Shown: piece after piece, positions 17,409 to 27,085 of the stretch
Layout of the letters: each line of letters begins with the position of its first letter
Numbering within the stretch: the stretch's first letter is position 1
Assembly: GCF_004135585.1 (NCBI RefSeq)
Contig: NZ_CP035501.1
Coordinates: 1,661,001 to 1,725,000 of the forward strand
Origin: Sphingosinicella sp. BN140058
GTDB lineage: Bacteria; Pseudomonadota; Alphaproteobacteria; Sphingomonadales; Sphingomonadaceae
Direction: 5' to 3'
Length of the DNA: 64,000 nt
Made by a program: the position numbers and the translations under genes
Notes under the pieces: generated by a model
The model's input: the letters and a program-made list of their open reading frames with translations, nothing else
Database searches by the model: none
Told to the model about the DNA's origin: nothing

Positions 17409-18094
17409 GGCGCGTCTCCCCTTTCGGGTCGCTCGTGAAAGATACCGACCTGGTGGACGAGCGCGCCCAACCAGGGGTGATGAAGGGCGAGGATGAAGGC
17501 GAACTGCCCGTCGCCGAGGTCGACATGACTGACCCGCATCCGCCCCGGCGCGAGCCAGTGCGGCAGGCGCAGGCGAACGCTGCCGATCCTGAGGAAATAA
17601 TGGTCGCTGTCGAAATGGAGCGCCCCGGCCTCGACCCGCAGCACCAGGGCGATGCCGAAGCCGAGGCCGAGATATTCCTCGAGCCCCGTCGGTCCGGCGA
17701 AGCGCTTGGCGCTGTGGATGGCCTGCGGAAAGCCGCGGCGTCGGCCATAGATGCGGGTCCAGCATTGGCCACCGGTGGCCGGATCCTCGGTGACGCTGAC
17801 CGCCGCCGGAACGCCGATCTCGCAGCCGAGCGGCAGCGGCGCCCCGACCAGCCGTGCGGCCTGCGTCAGCCACCAGCCGCACCGGCTCCGCTGCGCCTCG
17901 ACGATCTCCCCGGCGTAGAGGATGACGTGGCCGCCGGCGGCGCGATGGGCGAAGCGGGCGCGCACCGCCTCGGGCAACGTGACCCAATCGGCCTCGCCGA
18001 CCAGGCGGCGGAAGCGCAGGTCGCCGAGGGGGGGCGACGTCGGCGCAGCGGCCGCCGCGATCCCCACCTTCGCCGCTACGCCCCGCGCGATCAT
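17405..18094 (-). CDS. DUF4166 domain protein
   Basis: 229-aa soluble protein of unknown function. The ATG at 18094 (MIARGVAAKV) has a near-perfect GGAGG 5 bases upstream; a GTG four codons earlier overlaps that ribosome site and is rejected. The DUF4166 core runs from DLRFRRLVGEADWVTLPEAV through WTRIYGRRRGFPQAI to the C-terminus (SHVDLGDGQFAFILALHHP). It is translationally coupled to the epimerase gene, and has its own operator-like palindrome in front. Confidence 0.88.
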   Translation of the reverse strand: MIARGVAAKVGIAAAAAPTSPPLGDLRFRRLVGEADWVTLPEAVRARFAHRAAGGHVILYAGEIVEAQRSRCGWWLTQAARLVGAPLPLGCEIGVPAAVSVTEDPATGGQCWTRIYGRRRGFPQAIHSAKRFAGPTGLEEYLGLGFGIALVLRVEAGALHFDSDHYFLRIGSVRLRLPHWLAPGRMRVSHVDLGDGQFAFILALHHPWLGALVHQVGIFHERPERGDAP

Positions 18095-18113
18095 TTCTTC
18101 CTCCACTATCGTT

Positions 18114-18133
18114 GTTTCTGTAGAGACAGAAAC
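18114..18133. promoter_or_regulatory. Operator palindrome before the DUF4166-epimerase genes
   Basis: GTTTCTGT-AGAG-ACAGAAAC, a perfect 8-base inverted repeat with a 4-base spacer, 19 bases upstream of the DUF4166 start codon. It lies just downstream of a TTGACC that could be a -35 element on the minus strand. The same arms occur at 18735-18752 in front of the regulator gene. Confidence 0.75.
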
Positions 18134-18159
18134 GTATGGTCAAAAAAGGGATAGCGCGT

Positions 18160-18744
18160 TCAGCCGCTATCCTTCTCGGCCGCCGGCTTGCCGCGGCCGA
18201 AGCCGACCAGGCTGGCAACCTTGGCGCCCATCCGCACCAGCGCCATCAGCTTCGGTGCGGGCACGCCCAACATCTGGTCGTGCCAGCGGGTGAGCGAGGT
18301 CACGAATTCGTCCATCGCCGCCAGCCGCTTGCGCGCGATGTCGCTGACCCGCGGATCCTTGTCGGCGTCGGTGCGGCAGGCGCGCAGCGCCGCCGCCGCG
18401 GGATCGATCTCGCGCTCCTTGCGCCCCTGCGCGATCCGGGTCGCCATCTCCCACAGATCGGTTTCCGCTTCGAAATGGTCGCGCCGGTCGCCGAGCACCG
18501 GCACCCGCCGGATCAGCTTCCAGCCCTGCAACTCGCGAAGGCTGTTCGAAACGTTGGACCGCGCGATGCCGAGCGTCTCGGCAATGTCCTCCGCGGTCAG
18601 CGGCCGCTCCGCCAGATAGAGCAGGGCATGGATCTGGGCGACCGAGCGATTGACCCCCCATTGCCCGCCCATGTCCCCCCATTGGAGCACGAAGCGTTCC
18701 ACCGCTGGCGGCATCGTACGAGTCGTGGCGGAGATTTCTGTCAT
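18160..18744 (-). CDS. GbsR/MarR-like transcriptional regulator
   Basis: About 194 aa with an N-terminal winged helix of the GbsR type (VERFVLQWGDMGGQWGVNR, then SVAQIHALLYL and IAETLGIARSNVSNSLRELQ) and a helical C-terminal part. Likely a repressor of itself and of the following DUF4166-epimerase genes, because TTTCTGT-N4-ACAGAAA palindromes sit before both. The start is uncertain: ATG 18744 lies in the centre of one palindrome, and ATG 18714 (MPPAVERFV) or GTG 18792 are alternatives. A TTGACA at 18774-18779 is a good -35 element; if it is used, the 18714 start would be favoured. Confidence 0.85.
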   Translation of the reverse strand: MTEISATTRTMPPAVERFVLQWGDMGGQWGVNRSVAQIHALLYLAERPLTAEDIAETLGIARSNVSNSLRELQGWKLIRRVPVLGDRRDHFEAETDLWEMATRIAQGRKEREIDPAAAALRACRTDADKDPRVSDIARKRLAAMDEFVTSLTRWHDQMLGVPAPKLMALVRMGAKVASLVGFGRGKPAAEKDSG

Positions 18745-18752
18745 GACAGAAA
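18735..18752. promoter_or_regulatory. Operator palindrome at the regulator's own promoter
   Basis: TTTCTGT-CATG-ACAGAAA, a perfect palindrome with the same arms and spacing as 18114-18133. It begins about 22 bases downstream of the TTGACA at 18774-18779 (read on the minus strand), so a bound repressor would cover the -10/start region. It indicates autoregulation. Confidence 0.75.
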
Positions 18753-18857
18753 CTTCGGACATTGCGCGAGGCTTGTCAAGGGAGTTCGCCACGACACTCG
18801 AGGGTCGCGCAATTGCCCGCGGTGCAGCGGATGACAGGAAGAGGCAGGAGAAAGGAG

Positions 18858-19194
18858 GGCTTCGACAGGCTCAGCCCGAACGGTGGTGGAAGACACCGGT
18901 CCGATCGCCGAATGTGCAACGAACCGAGCGGGCAGGGTCGCCCCCGCGCTCGGCACAACGGTTAAATCAAAGCCGTACCGCCCCCTCTATGCTCCGTTCG
19001 GGCTGAGCCTGTCGAAGCCCTTCCCTCTCCTTCCCGCTGTCTCCGCGATCGGCCCATTGGTCGGTCCCGATCTTCTCACCCCTTCGGCAAGATCCTCACG
19101 AGAGCAGGAACAACGCCGTTGTGCCCGCCCGGTGATGTTAGAGGCGCACCTTACCTCACCCCCAACACCGTTCGGGCTGAGCCTGTCGAAGCCC
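18858..19194. repeat. Three copies of a GGGCTTCGACAGGCTCAGCCC repeat
   Basis: One copy reads forward (18858-18883, ending in CCCGAACGG) and two read on the opposite strand (18994-19020 and 19168-19194). Each can fold with GGGCT and AGCCC arms. The gene-free stretch from 18745 to 19293 holds these and nothing else that I recognise. Other copies lie at 44545-44760 and 47611-47775. Confidence 0.85.
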
Positions 19195-19293
19195 TTCCCT
19201 TCCCGCTGTCGCACGAGAGAGCCAGCTCTAGCCAAGCCTCCTCTTCGCCCCACTCAAGCCCTCGATCCAAATTCGCTTCGGCGCCCCAGCCCC

Positions 19294-20283
19294 TCACCCG
19301 TTGATCGTCTTCATCCCCTGCGCATGATAACGCTCGCCCGCGGCGGCGCCGGGTGGCAGCACCGCATCGATCCGCGCCAGATCCTCGGCCGAGAGGACGA
19401 CGTCCAGGGCGCCGACATTCTCGTCGAGCCGCTCGGGCCGGCGCGTGCCCGGGATCGGCACGATGTCGTCGCCCTGCGCCAGCACCCAGGCGAGCGCGAG
19501 CTGGGCGGGCGTGCAGCCCTTGTCGGCGGCGATCGCCTCGATCTCGCGGACGAGCGCGAGATTGCTGTCGAAATTGGCGCCTTCGAAGCGCGGATGGTGG
19601 CGCCGCCAGTCGTCCTCGGCGAAATCGGCCGGGCTTTTGAACTGGCCGGTGAGGAAGCCGCGGCCAAGCGGACTGTAGGCGACATAGCCGATGCCGAGCT
19701 CGCGCACCGTCGGCAGCAATTCCGCTTCGGCATCGCGGCTCCACAGCGAATATTCGGTCTGCAGCGCCGCGATCGGATGGACCGCATGGGCGCGGCAGAT
19801 CGTCTCCGGCGCCGCCTCGCTGAGCCCGAGGAAGCGCACCTTGCCCTGTGCCACCAGCTCGGCCATCGCGCCGACAGTTTCCTCGATCGGAACGTTGGGA
19901 TCGACCCGGTGCTGATAATAGAGATCGATCACGTCCACCTTCAGCCGCTTGAGGCTCGCCTCGCAGGCCGAGCGGACATAATCGGGCGTGCCGCAGATGC
20001 CGCCGAAGCTGCCGTCCGCGCCGCGGACGTTGCCGAACTTGGTGGCGAGCACGACCTTGTCGCGGCGATCGGCGATGGCACGCCCGACCAGCTCTTCATT
20101 GCGGCCGACGCCGTACATGTCGGCGGTGTCGAGGAAGTCGACGCCGCGCTCGATCGCATGGTGTATGGTCGCGATCGACCGGGCATCGTCGCCGGCGCCG
20201 TAGAATTCGGACATGCCCATGCAGCCGAGGCCGAGCGCCGAGACTTCGAGACCGCTGCTGCCGAGGGTTCGTCTCGTGATCAT
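19294..20283 (-). CDS. Aldo/keto reductase
   Basis: 329-aa NADPH-dependent oxidoreductase of the AKR family, YajO/AKR13-like. Catalytic residues are visible: Asp/Tyr in [18 protein letters not shown], Lys in [10 protein letters not shown], and His in [10 protein letters not shown]. The cofactor end includes [18 protein letters not shown]. The ATG at 20283 has AAGGAG 7 bases upstream. It lies 76 bases downstream of the EmrB-like gene on the same strand, so it may be the last gene of that efflux operon and act on electrophilic or aldehyde compounds (inference). Confidence 0.93.
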   Translation of the reverse strand: MITRRTLGSSGLEVSALGLGCMGMSEFYGAGDDARSIATIHHAIERGVDFLDTADMYGVGRNEELVGRAIADRRDKVVLATKFGNVRGADGSFGGICGTPDYVRSACEASLKRLKVDVIDLYYQHRVDPNVPIEETVGAMAELVAQGKVRFLGLSEAAPETICRAHAVHPIAALQTEYSLWSRDAEAELLPTVRELGIGYVAYSPLGRGFLTGQFKSPADFAEDDWRRHHPRFEGANFDSNLALVREIEAIAADKGCTPAQLALAWVLAQGDDIVPIPGTRRPERLDENVGALDVVLSAEDLARIDAVLPPGAAAGERYHAQGMKTING

Positions 20284-20359
20284 GTGAAGGCTCCTTCCCG
20301 CTTTCCCCGCGCAACGAGCGGAAGCCGTTCCGGCTCCCGCCCCCCGATCGGCGCGCGCG

Positions 20360-21928
20360 TCAGTCGGCAATCACCGGCGGACCGCCGGCGGCGCCCGCCT
20401 TGGGCTTGCGCAGCAGCAGGACGAGCGGCAGCGCGCACAGGGTCACCAGCATCATCGCGTGGAAATCGTCGAGATAGGCGATCATCAGCGCCTGCCGGTT
20501 GATCTCGGCATCGAGCATCGCCGTCACGCTGTCGCCGAAGCTGCCGAGCATCTGCGCGATCGTCGGATCGGCCACCTGCATCGTGTAGGGCGTGACATGG
20601 GCGGCGAGATCGGAATGGCTGACCTGGAGATTGCGGGCGAGCAGGAAGGTGACCATCGAGATGCCGATCGAGCCGCCGATGTTGCGCGCGAGGTTGAACA
20701 GAGCGGCGGCGGTGGTGCGATATTGCGGCGGCAGCGATGAGAAAGCGAGCGCCTGCAGCGGCACGAAGATGAGGCCGAGGCCGATCCCCTGGACGAAGCC
20801 GCTGACGATCACCGGATGCGCGTCCATCTGCAGCGAGAAGCCAGACATCTGCCACAGCGACAAGGCCATCGCCGAGATGCCGCCGAAGATCAGCAGCCGC
20901 CCGTCGACTTTGCCGGTCAGCCGGCCGGCGACCATCATCGACACCAGAGTGCCGACGCCGCGCGGCGCGGTCAGGAAGCCCGAATCGAGCACCGAATAGC
21001 CGAGCAGCCGCTGCAGCAAGGGCGGCAGCAAGGCGAGGCCGGCGAGCAGCAGCACGCCGGTGACCGCCATGAACAGCAGGGAGACGGCGAAGGTGCGGTC
21101 GGCGAACATCTTGGGGTCGAAGATCGGCTCGCGCGCGGTCATCAGGTGGACGACGAACATCCAGGCGCCGGCAATGGCGAGGCCGAGCTCGATCCGGATC
21201 TCCCAGCTTTGCAGCCAATCCAGCTGCTCGCCGCGATCGAGCATCATCTGCAGGCTGCCGAGCGCCAGCGCCAGGAGCGCGAAGCCGAACAGGTCGAACC
21301 GTCTCCTGTTAGTGGGGAAGCTCGGCATGTAGCGAAGCAGGATCAGAGTGCAGAGGATACCCACCGGCAGATTGACCAGGAACACCCAGCGCCAGCTGAA
21401 ATTGTCGGTCAGCCAGCCGCCGAGCACCGGCCCGAGGATCGGCCCGATCATCACCCCCATGCCGAACATCGCCATCGCCCGCGCATGTTTCTCGGGCGGG
21501 TTGATGTCGAACAATACGGCCTGGGCGATCGGCACCAGGAAGGCGCCGGAAACGCCCTGCAGTGCCCGGAATGCCACCATTTCCGGTAGATTCTGCGCCA
21601 TCGCGCACAGCACCGAGGCAAAGGTGAAGGTCACCACCGAGGCGATGAACAGCCGCCGCCGGCCGACCCGGTCGGCGAGCCAGCCGGTGATCGGAATCGC
21701 GATCGCGGAGGCGACGATGTAGCTGGTCAGCACCCAGTTGATGGTTTCCTGGGTGGCCGACATGCTCGCCATCATGTGCGGCAGAGCGACATTGGCAATG
21801 GTGGTGTCGAGCACCTGCAGCAGCACCGCCATCATCAAGGCGATGCTGACGATCACGTGCTCGGCGCGGTCGAGCGCGGGACGCTCGGGCGCGGCGACCG
21901 CAGAAGCCGAGGCGGCGGCGCTCGCCAC
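20360..21928 (-). CDS. emrB: DHA2-family MFS drug exporter (EmrB/QacA type)
   Basis: 522-aa inner-membrane antiporter with 14 predicted TM segments. Family motifs include [14 protein letters not shown] in TM1, [14 protein letters not shown] (motif A) and [19 protein letters not shown] (motif C and the following loop). It should work with the EmrA-like adaptor encoded directly upstream; the two genes abut with no gap. Confidence 0.95.
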   Translation of the reverse strand: MASAAASASAVAAPERPALDRAEHVIVSIALMMAVLLQVLDTTIANVALPHMMASMSATQETINWVLTSYIVASAIAIPITGWLADRVGRRRLFIASVVTFTFASVLCAMAQNLPEMVAFRALQGVSGAFLVPIAQAVLFDINPPEKHARAMAMFGMGVMIGPILGPVLGGWLTDNFSWRWVFLVNLPVGILCTLILLRYMPSFPTNRRRFDLFGFALLALALGSLQMMLDRGEQLDWLQSWEIRIELGLAIAGAWMFVVHLMTAREPIFDPKMFADRTFAVSLLFMAVTGVLLLAGLALLPPLLQRLLGYSVLDSGFLTAPRGVGTLVSMMVAGRLTGKVDGRLLIFGGISAMALSLWQMSGFSLQMDAHPVIVSGFVQGIGLGLIFVPLQALAFSSLPPQYRTTAAALFNLARNIGGSIGISMVTFLLARNLQVSHSDLAAHVTPYTMQVADPTIAQMLGSFGDSVTAMLDAEINRQALMIAYLDDFHAMMLVTLCALPLVLLLRKPKAGAAGGPPVIAD

Positions 21929-23086
21929 TTACCGGCGTCCGTTCGCCTGCGGCTGCGAAGCGTGCGCCAGGCTGGCGCGGCCGCCCTGCGCCGGCGGCGG
22001 TGTTTCCTGGGTGTCGACGGTGACTTCGGCGGAAAGGCCCGCGAGCAGGGGACGGCCGGGATCGCTGTCGATGATGATCCGCACCGGCACGCGCTGCGTC
22101 ACCTTCACCCAATTGCCGGTGGCGTTCTGGGCCGGCAGCACCGAGAATTCGGAGCCGGTGCCGCGGCCAATGGAGGCGACGTGGCCGACGATGTGCGCGC
22201 TCGGATAGGCGTCGAGCTTGACCTCCGCCGGCTGGCCCGGCGCCATCTTGGCGAGATCCGTTTCCTTGTAATTGGCCTCGACCCATACTTCGCCGCTGCG
22301 CACCACGGTGACCACCGACAAGCCCTGGACGACGGCATTGCCGACCTGGAGGCGATCGGTCTGGGTGACGTAGCCGTCCGACGGCGCCCGCACTTCGGTG
22401 CGCTTCAGGTCCAGCATCGCCTTGTCGCGCGCGGCGATCGCGGCGAGCAGAGCGGGCTGGTTCGTATCCGGACCGGCGCTGAGCTGGGCGCGGGTGACCT
22501 GCGCCTGCGACCGCGCGTTGGCGAGGCGCTCGCGCGCTTCCTGGAGATCGTGCAGCGCCTCGTCATGGCTGGCGCGGGTGGTGAAGCCGCGCCCGAGCAA
22601 TTCCGCCTGCCGGTCGAACGCGCGCTGGGCATAAGCCACATTGGCCTCGGCGCCCTGGATGTCGGCGCCGCTGCCCGCCACCTCCGCCTGGGTGCGGTTG
22701 ACCTGCACCCGCGCCGCGGCGATCTGCGCCTCCGCCTGGGCGAGCGCGATCCGGTACTGGCTCGGATCGATCCGGAACAGCAGCTGGCCTTTCCTGACCG
22801 GCTGGTTCTCGCGCACTGCGACTTCCGAGATCGTACCGGAAATCTCGGCGGCGACCGCGACCTTGTCCTGCTGGACATAGGCATTGTCGGTCGAGACGTA
22901 GCGCCCCGAGCTCAGCCACAGATAGAGGCCCACGGCCGCGAGCAGCAACGGTACCGACAGCATCACCAGCAGGCGGCCACGTTTCTTCTTCGGCGGCGCC
23001 TCGACGCTCGCTGCCGGTGCCGCCGCTTCGGCGGACGGGTCTGCCTGCTCGCCGGGCTCGGCGGCCGTGATCGGACCTTCCTTCAT
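21929..23086 (-). CDS. emrA: HlyD-family efflux adaptor (EmrA type)
   Basis: 385-aa periplasmic adaptor anchored by one N-terminal TM (LLVMLSVPLLLAAVGLYLWL, about residues 39-58). It contains the EmrA signature STDNAYVQQDKVAVAAEISG, a long helical hairpin (about residues 110-200), the second lipoyl half VRAPSDGYVTQTDRLQVG and a beta domain with WVEANYKETDLAKM. The start ATG overlaps the MarR stop by 4 bases. Confidence 0.95.
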   Translation of the reverse strand: MKEGPITAAEPGEQADPSAEAAAPAASVEAPPKKKRGRLLVMLSVPLLLAAVGLYLWLSSGRYVSTDNAYVQQDKVAVAAEISGTISEVAVRENQPVRKGQLLFRIDPSQYRIALAQAEAQIAAARVQVNRTQAEVAGSGADIQGAEANVAYAQRAFDRQAELLGRGFTTRASHDEALHDLQEARERLANARSQAQVTRAQLSAGPDTNQPALLAAIAARDKAMLDLKRTEVRAPSDGYVTQTDRLQVGNAVVQGLSVVTVVRSGEVWVEANYKETDLAKMAPGQPAEVKLDAYPSAHIVGHVASIGRGTGSEFSVLPAQNATGNWVKVTQRVPVRIIIDSDPGRPLLAGLSAEVTVDTQETPPPAQGGRASLAHASQPQANGRR

Positions 23087-23526
23087 GCCACTTTATCCGT
23101 GATCCGGGCGGTGCAGGCCAAATTGGCCCGCACCCGCCGCAAGGTTTCCAGAACCGCCTGCTGCTCCGGCGCCGAGATGCCGACCAGCGCGTCGGCGAGG
23201 AAATCGTCGGCGAGGGCGCGCAATTTTTCGAGCAGCGGGCCTGCCTTGGCGGTGAGATGGATCCGCCACACCCGGCGATCCTCGCCATCCGCCCGGCGCT
23301 CGACCAGCCCCGCCTCAGCGAGCCGGTCGACCATCCGCGAGAGGGTGATCGGCTCGACCTCCAGCGCCTCGGCAAGCTCCACCTGCCGCTGCCCGTCCTG
23401 CCGCGCCAGCTTCGCCAGCACCCGCCACTGCGCCCGAGTCGCCCCAAGCGCCCCCGCCCGCCGATCGAACGCGCGGCGCAGGGCGTGGGCGGTGTCCCCG
23501 ACCTCGGTGGCAAAATTGATGTCCAT
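23083..23526 (-). CDS. MarR-family repressor
   Basis: 147-aa winged-helix regulator, probably the ligand-responsive repressor of the emrAB operon it leads. Recognition region: QVELAEALEVEPITLSRMVDRL, followed by the wing DGEDRRVWRIHLT. The ATG at 23526 (MDINFATEVG) is used since upstream sequence is repeat DNA. A perfect palindrome 13 bases upstream is a likely autoregulatory site. ATGA overlap with emrA. Confidence 0.92.
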   Translation of the reverse strand: MDINFATEVGDTAHALRRAFDRRAGALGATRAQWRVLAKLARQDGQRQVELAEALEVEPITLSRMVDRLAEAGLVERRADGEDRRVWRIHLTAKAGPLLEKLRALADDFLADALVGISAPEQQAVLETLRRVRANLACTARITDKVA

Positions 23527-23539
23527 GCCAGCAATATAG

Positions 23540-23551
23540 TAAGCATGCTTA
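23540..23551. promoter_or_regulatory. Candidate MarR operator
   Basis: TAAGCATGCTTA, a perfect 12-base palindrome, 13 bases before the start codon of the MarR gene and within an AT-rich promoter-like stretch (ACTATATTGC follows toward the gene). MarR proteins usually bind palindromes of this kind overlapping their own promoter. Confidence 0.5.
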
Positions 23552-23783
23552 TCATGAGCAAGCTGGGCAGCGTTAGCCGCATTGTGTTGGCATTCAACCC
23601 TCGCCGCCTCGCACCGACGCCCGTTAAGGATTTTGCACGCAAAGGCGCGAAGCGGCGGCGCGTGTCTCACCCCCTCAATCGGTGCTCCCGAACGAGGCGG
23701 TAGCGCGTGGACGGTGCAGGGCCTTTCACTCTTCGCCTTTTCGCTCCCGCGAACTCGGCACACTCCGCCCCTTCCGCTGCTCT

Positions 23784-24768
23784 CGTCATCCCAGCGAAAG
23801 CTGGGATCTCCCGGAGAACCTGCGTCGGCGTTGATGAAGCGCGCGGTGCCTCTTCCGGCCTGAGATCCCAGCTTTCGCTGGGATGACGCCCCCACGCACG
23901 ACCCCAGCGTCAAGCCGAGCGACCGGCTTTCAATCAGCCGCGCTTACCGAGATCGACCAGGAGCGCACCCATCTTTTGCCATTGATGCCGGCTTCGCTGA
24001 CGTCAACGCGCCCGCCCCTCCGCCCCACCGCCTCCCGCGCCCGTTTCGCCCTCTCGTCATCCCAGCGAAAGCTGGGATCTCCCTGAGGACCTAAGTCGGC
24101 GTGAATGAAGCGCGCGGTGTCTTTTCCGGCCTGAGATCCCAGCTTCCGCTGGGATGACGGGACCCAACGCACGACCCCAGCGTCGAGCCGAGTGACCGGC
24201 TCTCAATCAGCCGCGCTTGCCGAGATCGACCAGGAACGCACGCACCGCTTTGCCATTCATACCGACGCCCCCGCCGTCAACGCGCCCGCGCCCTTCCCCC
24301 CTCCGCCTCCCCAGCACTGCGCCCCTTGCGCCCCTCTCGTCATCCCAGCGAAAGCTGGGATCTCCCTGAGGACCTGCGTCCGCGTGAATGAAGCGCGCGT
24401 GTCTTTTCCGGCCTGAGATCCCAGCTTCCGCTGGGATGACGCCGCCCTCACGACCCCAGCGTCGAGCCGGGTGACCGGCTCTCAATCAGCCGCGCTTGCC
24501 GAGATCGACCAGGAACGCACGCACCGTTTTGCCATTCATACCGACACCCCCCGCCGTCAACGCGCGCGCGCCCTTCCCCCTCCACCTCCCCAGCACTGCG
24601 CCCCTTCCGCCCCTCTCGTCATCCCAGCGAAAGCTGGGATCTCTCCGAGGACCTGCATCCGCGTGAATGAAGCGCGCGGTGTCTTTTCCGGCCTGAGATC
24701 CCAGCTTCCGCTGGGATGACGGGAGCCAACGCACGACCCCAGCGTCGAGCCGAGTGACCGGCTCTCAA
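23784..24768. repeat. Tandem array of ~280-base units derived from the DUF1499 gene end plus a palindromic repeat
   Basis: Four copies of the dispersed palindrome (23784-23888, 24055-24159, 24338-24441, 24617-24721) alternate with three degenerate copies of the last ~25 codons of the neighbouring DUF1499 gene. The landmark GACCGGCT occurs at 23921, 24194 and 24473, and its genuine counterpart GACCGGCT is at 24756 beside the gene's stop codon, giving periods of 273, 279 and 283. The copied ends read (minus strand) like VGMNGKAVRAFLVDLGKRG, close to the gene's own VGMNAKRVRAFLADLAKQG. No complete gene lies in 23527-24768. Confidence 0.85.
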
Positions 24769-25572
24769 TCAGCCCTGTTTGGCGAGATCGGCCAGGAAGG
24801 CGCGCACCCGTTTCGCGTTCATGCCGACGTCGCTGCCGCCGACCCGGCTGATCGAGCGCATGTCGACCAAGCTGCCGCCGCCCGGTGCCGGCCGCGCGCG
24901 GACGACGACGTCATCCTTGAAGCGGAAGAAGGTGCTGGTTGCGGTCGCCTCCAGGGTGCCGCCGGCGGGGTCCGCCTTGGCCACCGTCCAGCCGCGCTCG
25001 CGGGCGAGCGTCTCGGCCCGGCGGATCGCATCCTCGGGGCTCGCCGCCAGCTTCAATGTCTTGAGGTCCGAATAGGCCTCGCGGTGGATTGCCTTCCAGC
25101 GCGCTTCCGGCGCCAGCGCCTTCAATTCCGGCCGGTCCATGTCGGGGATCTTCTCGAGATTGTCGGCACGGACGCTCAAGGTGCGGAATTGCGGCAGATC
25201 GTCGAGATTGGTGGCGACGTCGTGGATCGCCGGCACGCTCTCCGCTTGCCGGACCAGCGACCCCAGGAACAAGACGAAGCCGAGCGCCACCACCAAGGCG
25301 ACCAGATTGGCGAGCAGCAGGTTCGCCTTCCGCGCCCGCCGTGCCAGCACCAACCCGATCACGCCCAGCACCGCCCCGGCGATCGCCGCGAAGAACGCAT
25401 AGCGCAGCACCCCGAAGGCGGCGGAGAAATGCCAGAGCTCCCGCCCCGCGCCGAGCGAGGCGATCAACGCCGCGAGCACACCGCCGACGCCGAACAGCAA
25501 GGCCCCCAAGGTCACCAGCCGTGCCCAGTCGCGCTTCGCGCCGCTGCCGGTGGTTCTCGCTGTCGTCGCCAT
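24769..25572 (-). CDS. DUF1499 membrane protein
   Basis: 267-aa protein with three or four N-terminal TM segments (LVTLGALLFGVGGVLAALIA, YAFFAAIAGAVLGVIGLVLA, LLANLVALVVALGFVLFLG) followed by a soluble DUF1499 domain (SDLKTLKLAASPEDAIRRAE, STFFRFKDDVVVRA, VDMRSISRVGGSDVGMNAKR). The ATG at 25572 has GGGAGG 6 bases upstream. Function unknown. Its 3' end has been copied three times into the downstream tandem array. Confidence 0.88.
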   Translation of the reverse strand: MATTARTTGSGAKRDWARLVTLGALLFGVGGVLAALIASLGAGRELWHFSAAFGVLRYAFFAAIAGAVLGVIGLVLARRARKANLLLANLVALVVALGFVLFLGSLVRQAESVPAIHDVATNLDDLPQFRTLSVRADNLEKIPDMDRPELKALAPEARWKAIHREAYSDLKTLKLAASPEDAIRRAETLARERGWTVAKADPAGGTLEATATSTFFRFKDDVVVRARPAPGGGSLVDMRSISRVGGSDVGMNAKRVRAFLADLAKQG

Positions 25573-25768
25573 GTCGTGCCTCCCGTTTCCGCGCATCGTG
25601 CGCTGAAGCGGGAGCAGGAGCAAGAGCATCGATACGAGGGATGCGAGCGGACCTAGGTCAGCGGACCACTTGCGGCCGCTTCGGGCACCGGAGCAATCCT
25701 GCGCTCGACCGCAGGACAGCGATCCGTCATTCGCGCGGTGTCGATGTTCGAATGCGGCCTAAGACGGA

Positions 25769-26959
25769 TCAGTCGGCGGATTGACGAACGCCGCCACGGA
25801 TGTGCGCAATCCCGCGTTCGAGCCCTCGCAACTCGGCGAGACCGCGCATCCGCCCGAGCAACGAATAACCCGGCAGGGTCTGCTTCGCCAAATCGTCGAG
25901 CATCTGATGGCCGTGGTCGGGGCGTATCGGAATCGACCGGCCCTCGCGCTGCTGCAGGGCGTGGATCGCGGCGACGAGCGACGCCATGCCCGCATTTCCT
26001 TCCAGATGCGCGGCTTCGTGGAAGGCCTCCTCGGATTCGCGTTGAACCGAGCGAAGGTGGAAGAACCCGATCCGATCGCCGAGGCGATCGATCATGCCCG
26101 GCAAGTCATTGTCGGCACGGACGCCGAACGAACCCGCACAAAAGCAGAGGCCGTTCGAGCGGTTGGGAACGCGGCGGAACAAGGTCGCGACATCCTCCTC
26201 GGTGCTGACCACGCGCGGCAGGCCGAAGAGAGGGAATGGCGGATCGTCCGGGTGCACGACCAGGCGGATGCCGTGCTCGTCCGCCACCGGGCAGACCGCC
26301 TCGAGAAAGGCGACATGGTTGGCACGCAGCGTGTCGCCGTCGACGGCATCATATTCGGCAAGCGCCGCGCGAAAGCGCTCCGCAGTAAAGGTCTCTTCGC
26401 TGCCGGGCAGCCCCGCGATGATCGTACGCTCCAGCCGGTGACGATCGTCGTCCGACATCGCGCGGAAGCGCTGCGCGGCACGATCGCGCAGCGCCGGCGA
26501 GTAATCGCGCTCGGCGCCCGGGCGGCGAAGCATGTACAGATCATAGGCGGCCACCGCCTCCAGCTCGAAGCGCAACGCCAGGGCACCGTCCGGCATCGTC
26601 CAGGCCAGGTCGGTCCGGGTCCAGTCGAGCACGGGCATGAAATTGTACGTCACGACCGCGATCTCGCACGCGGCCAGGTTGACGAGGCTCTCGCAATAAT
26701 TCTCGATCAGCCTCTGCCAGTCCGGGCCTCGGGTCTTGATCCCCTCGTGCACGGGCAGGCTCTCGACGACCGACCAGGCAAGCCCGGATTCCTCGATCTC
26801 CCTTTTGCGCGCGGCGATCGCTTCTTGCGGCCAGACTTCGCCGTTCGCGATCTCGTGGAGCGCCGTCACCACCTCGCTCGCGCCGGCCTGCCGGATGTCG
26901 CGCAGCGTCACCGGATCCGACGGCCCGAACCACCGCATCGTCTGGGTCATCATCAACAT
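25769..26959 (-). CDS. uxuA: Mannonate dehydratase
   Basis: Converts D-mannonate to 2-keto-3-deoxygluconate in hexuronate catabolism, in the cytoplasm. Length 396 aa is normal. Family motifs: [20 protein letters not shown] at the N-terminus, [38 protein letters not shown] (metal ligand Cys), [12 protein letters not shown] and [14 protein letters not shown]. Several in-frame ATGs follow the first at 26959, so the exact start may be a few codons later. It follows the TonB receptor gene on the same strand, 126 bases away, and is probably under the same GntR regulator. Confidence 0.95.
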   Translation of the reverse strand: MLMMTQTMRWFGPSDPVTLRDIRQAGASEVVTALHEIANGEVWPQEAIAARKREIEESGLAWSVVESLPVHEGIKTRGPDWQRLIENYCESLVNLAACEIAVVTYNFMPVLDWTRTDLAWTMPDGALALRFELEAVAAYDLYMLRRPGAERDYSPALRDRAAQRFRAMSDDDRHRLERTIIAGLPGSEETFTAERFRAALAEYDAVDGDTLRANHVAFLEAVCPVADEHGIRLVVHPDDPPFPLFGLPRVVSTEEDVATLFRRVPNRSNGLCFCAGSFGVRADNDLPGMIDRLGDRIGFFHLRSVQRESEEAFHEAAHLEGNAGMASLVAAIHALQQREGRSIPIRPDHGHQMLDDLAKQTLPGYSLLGRMRGLAELRGLERGIAHIRGGVRQSAD

Positions 26960-27085
26960 GCGTTCAACCGCCCTGGGCGGCTCCTCTCGATCGACGATCG
27001 TCTAGCAGGTCAAAAGGCGAAGGCCACCCGTACCGCAACCGACCCGGGCCGTTCGGGTCGGTTGCGTCGCGCACGGCACTTGGGC

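Noticed and set aside
18160-18228. A large frame (15909-18218) suggesting a 769-aa protein
   Set aside because: The part upstream of 17408 overlaps the DUF4166 gene in another frame and has no domain; the epimerase begins at 17408 with a clear 4-base overlap.
24207-24734. Two short frames ending in RAFLVDLGKRG as separate small genes
   Set aside because: They are repeat-array copies of the DUF1499 gene end joined to palindromic repeat sequence, with no start signal.
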